This document shows, one piece after another, positions 1-5,907 of a DNA stretch of 7,164 bases. The notes below the pieces were generated by a model. It made no database searches. It was given only the letters and a program-made list of their open reading frames with translations, and was not told where the DNA came from. Source of the stretch: Promethearchaeota archaeon (lineage in GTDB: Archaea; Asgardarchaeota; Lokiarchaeia; Sigyniarchaeales; SOKP01); NCBI GenBank assembly GCA_030612905.1, contig JAUWNA010000096.1, positions 1 through 7,164 of the forward strand. Direction: 5' to 3'. A program made the position numbers and the translations under genes. The first letter of the stretch is position 1, and the number at the start of each line of letters is the position of its first letter.

Positions 1-137
1 GTTATTCTTACGCCGAGTGGTGTCTGTTGCATTTCAATACCTGCAAATCCAGCTCTAACAAACTCTGCACGCAAAAACTCGTTTATTTGCATCAACTTAA
101 TACCTTGTTCAATGAAATGTTTTGCTAAGGGGCTCAT
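1..137 (-). CDS. rps3: Ribosomal protein uS3 (S3), N-terminal part, runs off left edge
   Basis: Not closed within the window: 45 codons from an ATG at 137 to the left edge. The peptide begins MSPLAKHFIEQG and continues with INEFLRAEFVRAGFAGIEM and QTPLGV. This matches the start of archaeal/eukaryotic uS3, whose usual pattern is a Y/F-I-x-x-G segment, then I-x-E-F/Y-L, then RAG-(Y/F)-x-G and TPLG. In the family this segment precedes the KH domain, which lies outside the window. uS3 sits at the mRNA entry side of the small subunit. ATG 137 is the only usable start, because the frame is closed upstream by a TAA near position 164. No strong Shine-Dalgarno sequence is visible. The gene lies 38 nt downstream of rpl22 on the same strand, the canonical S10-operon order, so it is probably co-transcribed. 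Identity is clear despite the short fragment. Confidence 0.93.
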   Translation of the reverse strand, partial: MSPLAKHFIEQGIKLMQINEFLRAEFVRAGFAGIEMQQTPLGVRI

Positions 138-175
138 TATCTTTAATATTAACTCTTTTTTTTAATTTATTTTCA

Positions 176-655
176 TTAACTTGGAAATTCGTAAATTACA
201 ATTTCTACATGACTTAAATGCCTAAATTTTGCGGTCGATCGACCGTGAGCGCGTTCAATGTAGCGCTTTATGATTCGCCCCCTATGTGTAGCAGCGTGGA
301 TAATCCTGCATTGATCGACGTCTAAGCCTTTATACTCTGCGTTTGATTCGACGGAAGTTAGAAGTTCATAGATTCTTGCGGCCGCTTTTTGTGGATATCT
401 ACCGGCATACCAATTAAATTGTTTTAAATCTTTTCTATGGGCTTGTTTTTTTTTATGTCTTCTGAAAGGCACTGATTGTTTTAACTGAATAACTTTTTCA
501 AGAAACCTTTTAGCTTGGTCTAATTTCATACCATTTATCACGGCACAAATTTCTCTTGAGGGTTTTGGTTTTATCCGTAAATCTCTCCCTGAAGCTTTAG
601 CCAATCTATCTACATCATATTTTTCTTCGCTAAAGGAATAACCCCAGTTAGGCAT
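176..655 (-). CDS. rpl22: Ribosomal protein uL22 (L22), archaeal/eukaryotic type
   Basis: A 159-residue protein of normal length for archaeal uL22 (eukaryotic L17). Diagnostic stretches are KPSREICAVINGMKLDQA (about 31-48), VIQLKQSVPFRRH (55-67), AGRYPQKAAARIYELL (84-99), ESNAEYKGLDVD (103-114) and RAHGRS (135-140). The family lines the exit tunnel through a long beta-hairpin; the basic HRGRIIKRYIERAHGR region here (124-139) corresponds to that loop. The ATG at 655 is preceded at 661-668 by GAGATGAT on the coding strand, one mismatch from a good archaeal Shine-Dalgarno. It lies 42 nt downstream of rps19 and 38 nt upstream of rps3, in one transcriptional unit. No anomalies were seen. Confidence 0.98.
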   Translation of the reverse strand: MPNWGYSFSEEKYDVDRLAKASGRDLRIKPKPSREICAVINGMKLDQAKRFLEKVIQLKQSVPFRRHKKKQAHRKDLKQFNWYAGRYPQKAAARIYELLTSVESNAEYKGLDVDQCRIIHAATHRGRIIKRYIERAHGRSTAKFRHLSHVEIVIYEFPS

Positions 656-660
656 TTTAT

Positions 661-668
661 ATCATCTC
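661..668 (-). promoter_or_regulatory. Ribosome binding site of rpl22
   Basis: On the coding strand the bases GAGATGAT lie 5 nt before the rpl22 ATG (655). They resemble the archaeal GAGGTGAT Shine-Dalgarno with one mismatch. This supports the chosen start and translation from an internal position of a polycistronic rps19-rpl22-rps3 message. Confidence 0.6.
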
Positions 669-697
669 AATTATTTGTTATATTATTATAATATTGA

Positions 698-1243
698 TTA
701 CTTTAAAGGAACATATTTACTTGAACGTGTGGCTCCAATTCCGGGAGAACCGTGTTGAACGCGCCTTCTAGTGAGTGAAAACTCTCCTAAGTAATGTCCA
801 ATCATTTCAGGTTTTACATCAACAACCTCATATTGTTTTCCGTTATAGACTCCTATTTTCAATCCTACCATCTCAGGAAAAATCAACATATCTCTCACAT
901 GTGTTCGCGTAAGAAGATCTTTTCCTCTTTTTTTGGCTCTGTATGCTCGTCTTAGTCTTTCAAGGAGCTTTCTCTGTCTAGGAGGTAGGCCTCTTTTTAG
1001 TGATCTCCGTGCTCGTGCTGGTAGCAATTGAATAAACGCGTCCATATTCATTCTCTTTAATTGGTCTAATGTGTGGCCTCTATAATGAAATTTAAGACGA
1101 TCTCTTTCTTTTGCAAGATCTATTTCTTTGGTATCTTTTACCTCTTTAGATTCTTTTGCAGATTCTTTTGCAGATTCTTTTGCAACATCTTCTGTTTTAG
1201 TTTCTTTTTGTTTTCCATCGTTCTGTTCTTCATTTGGAGCCAT
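698..1243 (-). CDS. rps19: Ribosomal protein uS19 (S19) with a charged N-terminal extension
   Basis: A 181-residue protein. The core (about 45-181) is archaeal/eukaryotic uS19 (eukaryotic S15): KFHYRGHTLDQL (51-62), a basic segment RRSLKRGLPPRQRKLLERL (79-97), HVRDMLIFPEMVGLKIGVYN (115-134), KPEMIGHYLGEFSLTRR (144-160), and the C-terminal HGSPGIGATRSS (164-175) ending VPLK. uS19 contacts uS13 and the A-site region of the small-subunit head. The first ~45 residues are an added, highly charged and probably disordered tail rich in Lys/Glu/Asp, including three AKES repeats. This makes the protein longer than the usual archaeal 130-150 residues. The ATG at 1243 fits the family-like MAP start, and no in-frame ATG closer to the core gives a better N-terminus. 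It is the first gene of the visible ribosomal unit; rpl2, its usual upstream neighbour, is absent. Confidence 0.97.
   Translation of the reverse strand: MAPNEEQNDGKQKETKTEDVAKESAKESAKESKEVKDTKEIDLAKERDRLKFHYRGHTLDQLKRMNMDAFIQLLPARARRSLKRGLPPRQRKLLERLRRAYRAKKRGKDLLTRTHVRDMLIFPEMVGLKIGVYNGKQYEVVDVKPEMIGHYLGEFSLTRRRVQHGSPGIGATRSSKYVPLK
1149..1184 (-). repeat. 12-bp tandem repeat, three perfect copies, inside rps19
   Basis: Plus-strand unit GATTCTTTTGCA is repeated three times without mismatch (1149-1160, 1161-1172, 1173-1184). Being a multiple of three, it keeps frame and encodes the AKES repeats in the N-terminal tail of uS19. Exact identity at synonymous positions suggests recent slippage or duplication rather than old conserved repeats. 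Confidence 0.93.
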
Positions 1244-1270
1244 TTTTACACCAATCGACTTGTTCCATTA

Positions 1271-1305
1271 AATTTATAATGTTTTTTTTTACACTTTTAT
1301 TATTT
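1271..1305 (-). promoter_or_regulatory. Candidate archaeal promoter for rps19-rpl22-rps3
   Basis: On the minus strand an A-rich stretch (revcomp of 1282-1290) is followed by CATTATAAATT (1281 down to 1271), a TATA-like element. It is centred about 32 nt upstream of the rps19 ATG and would give a leader of only a few bases. A second A/T element (AATAATAAAAG, about 1305-1295) would give a ~30-nt leader that includes the GGTG at 1252-1249, a possible Shine-Dalgarno. Which one is used cannot be decided from sequence alone. A promoter is expected here because the preceding gene is unrelated and a long spacer intervenes. Confidence 0.45.
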
Positions 1306-1312
1306 CGTGTAA

Positions 1313-1331
1313 TGATAGAAGTTATCTATCA
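1313..1331. repeat. Short inverted repeat upstream of rps19
   Basis: TGATAG (1313-1318) and CTATCA (1326-1331) form a perfect 6-bp stem with a 7-nt loop. It lies just upstream of the candidate rps19 promoter and could be an operator half-site pair or a chance hairpin in AT-rich DNA. No function can be assigned. Confidence 0.3.
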
Positions 1332-1357
1332 AATTTTAATTTTATTAAAACAAAGGA

Positions 1358-1399
1358 ACTAAAAACATAAAATTTAAAAGGTTGGAATGCGAACTCCAA
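1358..1399 (-). terminator. Possible terminator of the rbsK-cupin unit
   Basis: Read on the minus strand, a stem TTGGA/TCCAA (1399-1395 with 1386-1382, extendable by one G-U pair) is followed by T-rich DNA with runs of four, four and five T (about 1380-1358). Archaeal termination depends mainly on T-tracts, so this is a reasonable end for the upstream ribokinase-cupin transcript, about 80-115 nt beyond the cupin stop codon. The T-runs are interrupted, so the call is weak. Confidence 0.35.
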
Positions 1400-1422
1400 G
1401 GAAAACTATATCATCTCTAAAT

Positions 1423-1464
1423 CTCATATTTTATCGGATCATATGAGAAGTAAATTCTTACTTC
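1423..1464. repeat. Two abutting hairpins downstream of the cupin gene
   Basis: CTCATAT (1423-1429) pairs with ATATGAG (1441-1447) across an 11-nt loop. GAAGTAA (1447-1453) pairs with TTACTTC (1458-1464) across a 4-nt loop. Both 7-bp stems are perfect and share base 1447. They lie 13-54 nt after the cupin stop codon on its transcript, so they would form a structured 3' end. They could protect or process the mRNA, or form part of a small RNA. Nothing matches a known RNA family. Confidence 0.5.
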
Positions 1465-1476
1465 CGTAAATTGGAA

Positions 1477-2151
1477 TTAATGATAATTATTAGGGTTGAA
1501 TACTCTTATTATATCTTCTTCGTCGAATTTACCACTCCATTTTTCTTCTATTAAAACAAATTGTTCAGGATTGATATTTGGATTTATAACGGAGTGGTAA
1601 GTCATTTTTGCGTTTAAAAATTCTGTTCCATTTTCAACAAAATAATGTACTTTATTCCCGTTAATTATTATTGGTTTGCCTTTCAATACTTTCCACATTT
1701 CACTTCTAAATTTATGAGTTTGGATGGAGATTCCTATCTTCGATTTAATAAATATTAAATTATAATCAGGGTATGTGAATTTAATACTGTACCACTTAGC
1801 TAAAGTGTCGATGTATCCATCTGGAACGTTATATTTCTTGCTAAACGGAATAGGTTCAAAAATTTCTTTTTTAGACGATTCGTACATATAAGGTTCATAA
1901 ATTACTCTATGCCTAGAAATATCGAGACTATATTTTACATTAATTTCCTCATCTTTTTTATTAATTACCATGTAATAATCGTTTGGTTTGACAACTAGAT
2001 TAGATGCGCTTAAATTTTGAGTGAAAAAATTAGTTCCATTTATAAGAAATATTTTTTTTAGAGCATTTGAATCTATAAGAATTGATAGTTCTTCTTGCCC
2101 ATTTTTTCTAAGATTTGTGCCTTTCTCAGGTAGAATTATCTCTTCTAACAT
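1477..2151 (-). CDS. Cupin protein, mannose-6-phosphate isomerase type II-like
   Basis: A 224-residue protein. The C-terminal ~105 residues (about 118-222) resemble the MannoseP_isomer cupin domain of type II phosphomannose isomerase/GDP-mannose pyrophosphorylase. The entry segment is KWYSIKFTYPDY, followed by GISIQTHKFRSEMWKVLKG (140-158), TYHSVINP (184-191) and the terminal DEEDIIRVFNPN (210-221), like the family's GEDDIVR ending. Of the expected metal ligands, His146, Glu151 and His186 are present, but the second His of the usual HxH is Phe148, and the family's His after Glu is Met152. Metal binding or catalysis may therefore be altered. Residues 1-115 have no recognised domain. It starts 20 nt after the ribokinase stop; upstream in-frame sequence reaches a stop without another good start. 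It is probably co-transcribed with rbsK and involved in sugar metabolism or sensing; the substrate is unknown. Confidence 0.72.
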   Translation of the reverse strand: MLEEIILPEKGTNLRKNGQEELSILIDSNALKKIFLINGTNFFTQNLSASNLVVKPNDYYMVINKKDEEINVKYSLDISRHRVIYEPYMYESSKKEIFEPIPFSKKYNVPDGYIDTLAKWYSIKFTYPDYNLIFIKSKIGISIQTHKFRSEMWKVLKGKPIIINGNKVHYFVENGTEFLNAKMTYHSVINPNINPEQFVLIEEKWSGKFDEEDIIRVFNPNNYH

Positions 2152-2171
2152 CTTTTTAACATCTACATCTT

Positions 2172-3143
2172 CTATATTACATAAATATCTTTATATTTTT
2201 TAAAGCGTGCTTCAATTTCATCAATAAATGGCATTGATTCTTGTGCCCCTTTCCTCGTTACTGCTATTGAGGCGGCCACTGTTGCGTATTTTACCGAGGT
2301 GATCAAATCTTCCCCTTGATTTAACTTGCTTGCTAAAACCCCGTTAAAGCAATCTCCAGCACCTACTGTATCAACGGGTTTAACTTTAAAAGAAGGTATC
2401 ACAGTAATTTTATCTTCTGCAGCGTTATATATCATACAACCTTTACGACCTAATGTAGTTACGATTGTTTTAACACCTAATTTTGAAATATCTTTTGAAG
2501 CTTGAATAATTTTACTTTTAGATTCGCCAACTAACTCTTTAAGATTTAAAAGCGAATGTAAACGTAGTAGTTCTCCTTCGTTGGGGATTATTATATCAAT
2601 ATTTCTCAAAATGGATAAACTAATTGGTTTTAGCGGCGCAGGATTAAGAATTTTTACAACCTTCCCTTGAACTGCTATTCTAAAAATTTCCTCAATTGAA
2701 TCAATAGGAATCTCCATCTGAACGATCAAAACCTTAGCGTTTTTAATAACTTCGGAATTTATTCGAATGTCTTCTGGCGTTAAATTGAAATTAGCTCCGG
2801 GCGCTACACTAATCATGTTCTCTCCATCCTCGCCTATCATTATAAAAGCGATTCCGCTCGATTCGTAAGGGTCCCTTATAATATGTTCTATATCTACGCC
2901 TTCGTTGTTTAATTGAGAAATCATTTGGGCTCCATACGAGTCTATGCCGACCTTACCAATAAAAATAGTATTAGACCCCGATCTCACAGAAGCAATCGCT
3001 TGATTTGCGCCTTTTCCTCCCAGGGATTGCTTAAATATACCCCCAGTTACAGTTTCACCTGGCTCCGGTAACCGTTGCGAGTATATGTTTAAATCCATAT
3101 TACTCGAACCAATAATTAGAACATATTGGTTGTTATTTGACAT
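2172..3143 (-). CDS. rbsK: Ribokinase (PfkB family carbohydrate kinase)
   Basis: A 323-residue protein, close to normal ribokinase length (~300-310). It phosphorylates D-ribose at O5 with ATP in the cytosol, feeding ribose-5-phosphate to nucleotide and pentose metabolism. Visible motifs: the N-terminal GSSNMDLN with substrate-contacting N15-D17 region, PfkB signature 1 LGGKGANQAIA (41-51), NPAP (167-170), PNEGE (187-191), and signature 2 DTVGAGDCFNG (258-268) with catalytic base Asp264 and likely monovalent-cation ligand Asp258. The late GAQESMP (299-305) resembles the ribokinase GAQ-x-S-(I/V/M)-P segment and favours ribokinase over other PfkB sugar kinases, although a nucleoside or other pentose kinase cannot be excluded. 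The ATG at 3143 has a weak GTGGT upstream. It is the first gene of a unit with the downstream cupin protein and is divergent from the small membrane protein gene. Confidence 0.9.
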   Translation of the reverse strand: MSNNNQYVLIIGSSNMDLNIYSQRLPEPGETVTGGIFKQSLGGKGANQAIASVRSGSNTIFIGKVGIDSYGAQMISQLNNEGVDIEHIIRDPYESSGIAFIMIGEDGENMISVAPGANFNLTPEDIRINSEVIKNAKVLIVQMEIPIDSIEEIFRIAVQGKVVKILNPAPLKPISLSILRNIDIIIPNEGELLRLHSLLNLKELVGESKSKIIQASKDISKLGVKTIVTTLGRKGCMIYNAAEDKITVIPSFKVKPVDTVGAGDCFNGVLASKLNQGEDLITSVKYATVAASIAVTRKGAQESMPFIDEIEARFKKYKDIYVI

Positions 3144-3185
3144 AATTTTACCACTTCAAAACCGCGATTTTTCAAACTCTCTTCG

Positions 3186-3196
3186 CTTTATATTAT
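3186..3196 (-). promoter_or_regulatory. Candidate TATA box of rbsK
   Basis: The minus strand reads ATAATATAAAG here, an archaeal TATA-like element centred about 48 nt before the rbsK ATG. The expected transcription start about 25 nt downstream leaves a ~22-nt leader that contains the weak GTGGT ribosome-binding element. The sequence is AT-rich throughout, so specificity is limited. Confidence 0.45.
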
Positions 3197-3214
3197 CAAA
3201 TTATGAAACATCAC

Positions 3215-3252
3215 AATTAAAACCAAGTGATTCTTACCGAATGGTTTTAATT
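3215..3252. repeat. Perfect 11-bp inverted repeat in the divergent spacer
   Basis: AATTAAAACCA (3215-3225) and TGGTTTTAATT (3242-3252) are exact reverse complements separated by 16 nt. It lies between rbsK (minus) and the membrane protein gene (plus), about 19 bp upstream of the rbsK TATA element. The half-site spacing (27 bp centre to centre, between two and three helical turns) could suit a dimeric or tetrameric regulator acting on rbsK. A cruciform or chance origin is possible. A second, weaker AT-only repeat (TAATATT 3253-3259, AATATTA 3268-3274) abuts it. Confidence 0.6.
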
Positions 3253-3293
3253 TAATATTATTTTAAAAATATTATTGAGCAATGTAAACACGC

Positions 3294-3310
3294 TTGAAAA
3301 AATATATTAA
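3294..3310 (+). promoter_or_regulatory. Candidate promoter of the small membrane protein gene
   Basis: A purine-rich BRE-like GAAAAA followed by ATATATTA is centred about 35 nt before the ATG at 3339. It predicts a leader of roughly ten bases starting near the AAAGGT Shine-Dalgarno-like element (3326-3331). Confidence 0.45.
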
Positions 3311-3338
3311 AAACTTAACATAAACAAAGGTATTGATA

Positions 3339-3668
3339 ATGGCAAAAGATAAGATAATTGGCCTAATCGTAATGCTCCTTGGTATCCTTATCGCGGTAGT
3401 CTATACCATGGGAAGCGTCATTGATTTATGGTTTGGCACTCTTGGTGCAAACCCAAATTGGGACGTTGCCTTCCGATTAATTCCTTACGATTGGCTCGAT
3501 TGGAGATTATTCACTGTTCTACCACTCTGGATTATGGTATTATTAATAGCAATTATTGCTATATGGATAGGGTACAGTATGCTTACAGGATTCGTGCATA
3601 TCGCTGAATTCAAGCTAAACACCGGCACCCGTTCCATTGGAAGAATTGGAAGAGGAATTAGCTGCTGA
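3339..3668 (+). CDS. Small two-helix membrane protein, apparently frameshifted near its 3' end
   Basis: Family not recognised. Read without a shift it gives 109 residues from ATG 3339, preferred over the in-frame TTG two codons upstream because AAAGGT lies 8 nt before it. Two hydrophobic helices are visible: about residues 5-25 (KIIGLIVMLLGILIAVVY) and 60-80 (VLPLWIMVLLIAIIAIWIG). A Trp/Asp-rich loop joins them (WFGTLGANPNWDVAF, PYDWLDWRLF), so the loop is probably extracytoplasmic or at the membrane surface. The last in-frame residues (TGTRSIGRIGRGISC) look unnatural. The +1 frame over the same bases encodes a strongly acidic tail that ends at 3687, only ~17 nt before the terminator. One extra base, for example in the CCC at 3628-3630, would explain this, so the true product is probably about 115 residues. 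It has its own promoter and terminator. Confidence 0.7.
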   Translation: MAKDKIIGLIVMLLGILIAVVYTMGSVIDLWFGTLGANPNWDVAFRLIPYDWLDWRLFTVLPLWIMVLLIAIIAIWIGYSMLTGFVHIAEFKLNTGTRSIGRIGRGISC

Positions 3669-3687
3669 AGAAGAGTCTGGAGAGTAG
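3631..3687 (+). other. Out-of-frame acidic C-terminal tail of the small membrane protein
   Basis: In the frame one base ahead of the upstream reading frame, these codons read VPLEELEEELAAEEESGE followed by TAG (3685-3687). The dense GAA/GAG/TTG/GCT usage looks like genuine coding sequence and gives a typical acidic cytoplasmic tail after the second membrane helix. This frame is closed upstream by TAA at 3616-3618, so the switch must happen between about 3619 and 3631. It could be a sequencing or assembly error, a recent mutation, or a translational frameshift. Confidence 0.65.
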
Positions 3688-3704
3688 AAAGGATATAATT
3701 AACC

Positions 3705-3733
3705 TTTTTTATTTTTTTTATTTTTAATTTTTT
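3705..3733 (+). terminator. T-rich terminator of the small membrane protein gene
   Basis: Plus-strand runs of six, eight, five and six T, separated by one or two A, begin 17 nt after the TAG at 3687. This is a typical archaeal oligo-T termination region. The convergent minus-strand gene ends at 3748, just beyond it. Confidence 0.7.
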
Positions 3734-3747
3734 ACATTAAATTAAAG

Positions 3748-5907
3748 TCAAGAAGTCAAAGCTATTTTTATTAATTCCTTCATAGTTTTACCAGTATGTT
3801 TAGGGATGTAACGGGATGCTGCATTTTTTCTTAAACTTTTTTCTGTATAACCAAAATCTTTACAAAACCCAAGTTCAAATGCCAGTTTTACTGCGGATAA
3901 TCTTTTTTTTGTTTTATAATAATCTTTTATGATGCTAATAGCGTCAGTTAAATAGTCTTTTTTAGGTTTAGAATACTTTTTATTCAATTTTTTTATTCCT
4001 CCTAAATTGTTAATGACAAACCGTTTCAATTCCCAAGATTTTTCTCGTATTGTCTCACCAGGTACTTCGAATCCTGGTAAAGCATCCATTAGTGATTTTA
4101 AGGTTACACAGCCTTCTTTTACTTTCTTTTCAATTATTTCACTTAATATTTTATCCCGGATTCTTCTATAGTTTGGTTTTTCAGGAAACCTTTCGTTATA
4201 AATCTCGTTTCGTATCCAATCACTTACAGTTTTACTAGCGTTTTCAACTTCACCTTCTAATCTGAGTTTTTTAGCAATATCTTTTACAACATATCCTAAT
4301 TCAAATAACTCTTGTGTATCCTTTAATAGCATATTATGTGTAATATCTTTAAGAGATTTTCCGTAATAATACAATAAATTATTGATTAAAACTCCACGTG
4401 TCGTATTCAATTCTTTTCTTAATTTTTCAAATGGGCCTCTATTTCTACGTATGTGCGCGATATTTCTTATTTCTTCGTCAAGTTTTACAGGATGAATCAA
4501 AGTTATTCTATTTTCTTTCCCTCCTACTTCAATATTTCGTCCAAACTCTTTATATTGTGTTTTGTAATAGCCTATCCAAAACTTCTCTGCATTATCAGCT
4601 AATTTTTGCGTTGAATTAATTGCTTCCTCCAATTTTTCGCTTTTCATAATGGGGTTAGCAATATTATGAATTGCATTAATATCTCCCTGAAACCGAATTA
4701 TCTGTAGAATTTTAAATCTTATATATCTACGAGCAATGTCCTTAATAATAAGATTTCTTTTAATTGTATTTTCAAAATAAGTATGCTTTTTTTTTACATC
4801 GAAAGCATTTTTTATATGACCATTATAAATTCTTTCTTTTATTGTATTTATAGTCTGTCCTACATATCCGATACCTGGGAAGGTTAACCATTCATTTTTT
4901 CCATTTGCTAAAGTTCTCGTAAAATAGACTCGATAAATTGTGATGTCACCAAAACTCTTAGAAATTTCTAATTTTTTTAGATCATTATTTCTCATGGTAA
5001 TAACACTTTCAGAAAATTCATTATTTTTAAGAACTTTCTTACAATCTGGACAAAAGAGCGTATGGTTATTTTTAAGGATATAATTATGTCTATTTTTTGT
5101 AAGTTTTCGGTTGAAGCAACATTTTCCATATTCTTTAAAATAGTGACTAACTAAATCTCTTGGCTTATTTAGTTGAGTTATCTTTTTATTTTTAGCAATT
5201 TTTCGCTCATAATTAGCTGTTAATTCAAATCTTTTTAGGTCTTTAATTATAGTTCGCTCAAAGTTTGAAAGTTTGTTGATTTCTTTTTTTTCTGAGATAA
5301 TCGTAAGTACCCTACTTATTAACCACCGGGAGTAAACGATAAAATCTTCCCGATACTCGCGATTCGATTGAATTTTAGCCTGTAATTGTTTTAGATTGCG
5401 TTCAAATTCCTCCTTAGAAATTTCATGGAGATTATTTAGGAATTCAGACTTAATTCGCTTATCCTGAATATGTCTTATAGACATAAAGAGGTTGTTAATG
5501 GCATTCTCCGGTACGTCCAAACCCCCGAGTTCGATTTGGCCTTTGCTCTCTAAATGTAACGCATGAAAATAAGTAAGGCGAGAAAATACAATAATGAAAT
5601 TGCTTTTAAAAATTAGTGGAAAATCCGTGTCGTAAAAAATGCGGCCAATTGGGTAATGTAAAGCGTCTGGGTTGCTTTCTAAATCTTTTTGAGGCTTATT
5701 AGTTGTATCATTGGTATTATTATTAGAGGCGTTTTCAATAATTTCGGTAGGATTAAAATTATATTTGTTTTGAACTCTTTTTATTAAATCTCCACAATTT
5801 TCGCAGTAAACATCGTTCTTATCATCTTTTATTTTTTTGAGAATTTCGTCTGTGAATGACGATTTGCAAAATCTGCATTGGTTTGAATTGATATCATCTT
5901 TGATCAT
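3748..5907 (-). CDS. Large GIY-YIG nuclease-like protein with two zinc-finger sites and C-terminal HTH-like segments
   Basis: A 719-residue, Lys/Asn-rich protein. An N-terminal zinc ribbon has Cys11/Cys14 and Cys35/Cys38 (CRFC, CENC), followed by an Asn/Thr linker (60-72) and an unrecognised, mostly helical region (80-255). A second Cys set is Cys263/264 with Cys286/289 (FCPDC). Next comes a GIY-YIG domain (about 322-463): TIYRVYF (323-329), GYVGQT (347-352), Arg359, His364, the probable catalytic Glu441 in AEKFWIGYYKTQ, and Asn458 in GRNIEVGG. The family cuts DNA in a metal-dependent way. The C-terminal ~250 residues contain several helix-turn-helix-like stretches (about 535-570, 590-635, 655-700) likely to bind DNA. 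The architecture suggests a free-standing homing-endonuclease-like or defence/repair nuclease; which one is undecided. It probably starts at ATG 5907 from a leaderless transcript, as no Shine-Dalgarno is seen. No intein or intron context is visible. Confidence 0.78.
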   Translation of the reverse strand: MIKDDINSNQCRFCKSSFTDEILKKIKDDKNDVYCENCGDLIKRVQNKYNFNPTEIIENASNNNTNDTTNKPQKDLESNPDALHYPIGRIFYDTDFPLIFKSNFIIVFSRLTYFHALHLESKGQIELGGLDVPENAINNLFMSIRHIQDKRIKSEFLNNLHEISKEEFERNLKQLQAKIQSNREYREDFIVYSRWLISRVLTIISEKKEINKLSNFERTIIKDLKRFELTANYERKIAKNKKITQLNKPRDLVSHYFKEYGKCCFNRKLTKNRHNYILKNNHTLFCPDCKKVLKNNEFSESVITMRNNDLKKLEISKSFGDITIYRVYFTRTLANGKNEWLTFPGIGYVGQTINTIKERIYNGHIKNAFDVKKKHTYFENTIKRNLIIKDIARRYIRFKILQIIRFQGDINAIHNIANPIMKSEKLEEAINSTQKLADNAEKFWIGYYKTQYKEFGRNIEVGGKENRITLIHPVKLDEEIRNIAHIRRNRGPFEKLRKELNTTRGVLINNLLYYYGKSLKDITHNMLLKDTQELFELGYVVKDIAKKLRLEGEVENASKTVSDWIRNEIYNERFPEKPNYRRIRDKILSEIIEKKVKEGCVTLKSLMDALPGFEVPGETIREKSWELKRFVINNLGGIKKLNKKYSKPKKDYLTDAISIIKDYYKTKKRLSAVKLAFELGFCKDFGYTEKSLRKNAASRYIPKHTGKTMKELIKIALTS

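Noticed and set aside
1073..1279. Plus-strand open frame opposite rps19, rich in Phe, Cys and Leu
   Set aside because: It is the antisense of the Lys/Glu-rich uS19 tail. Its composition is the expected mirror and it has no ribosome-binding site.
1380..1400. Sequence resembling a tRNA T-arm (minus strand GGAGTTCGCATTCC)
   Set aside because: The loop lacks the A58-equivalent and C61, and no D-arm, anticodon arm or acceptor stem can be drawn around it.
3333..3338. TTG at 3333 as start of the small membrane protein
   Set aside because: The ATG at 3339 is two codons downstream, has better Shine-Dalgarno spacing to AAAGGT, and gives a natural MAKDK start.
4050..4619. Plus-strand open frames opposite the GIY-YIG gene
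   Set aside because: They are hydrophobic antisense shadows of a Lys/Asn-rich gene, with no start signals or recognisable domains.
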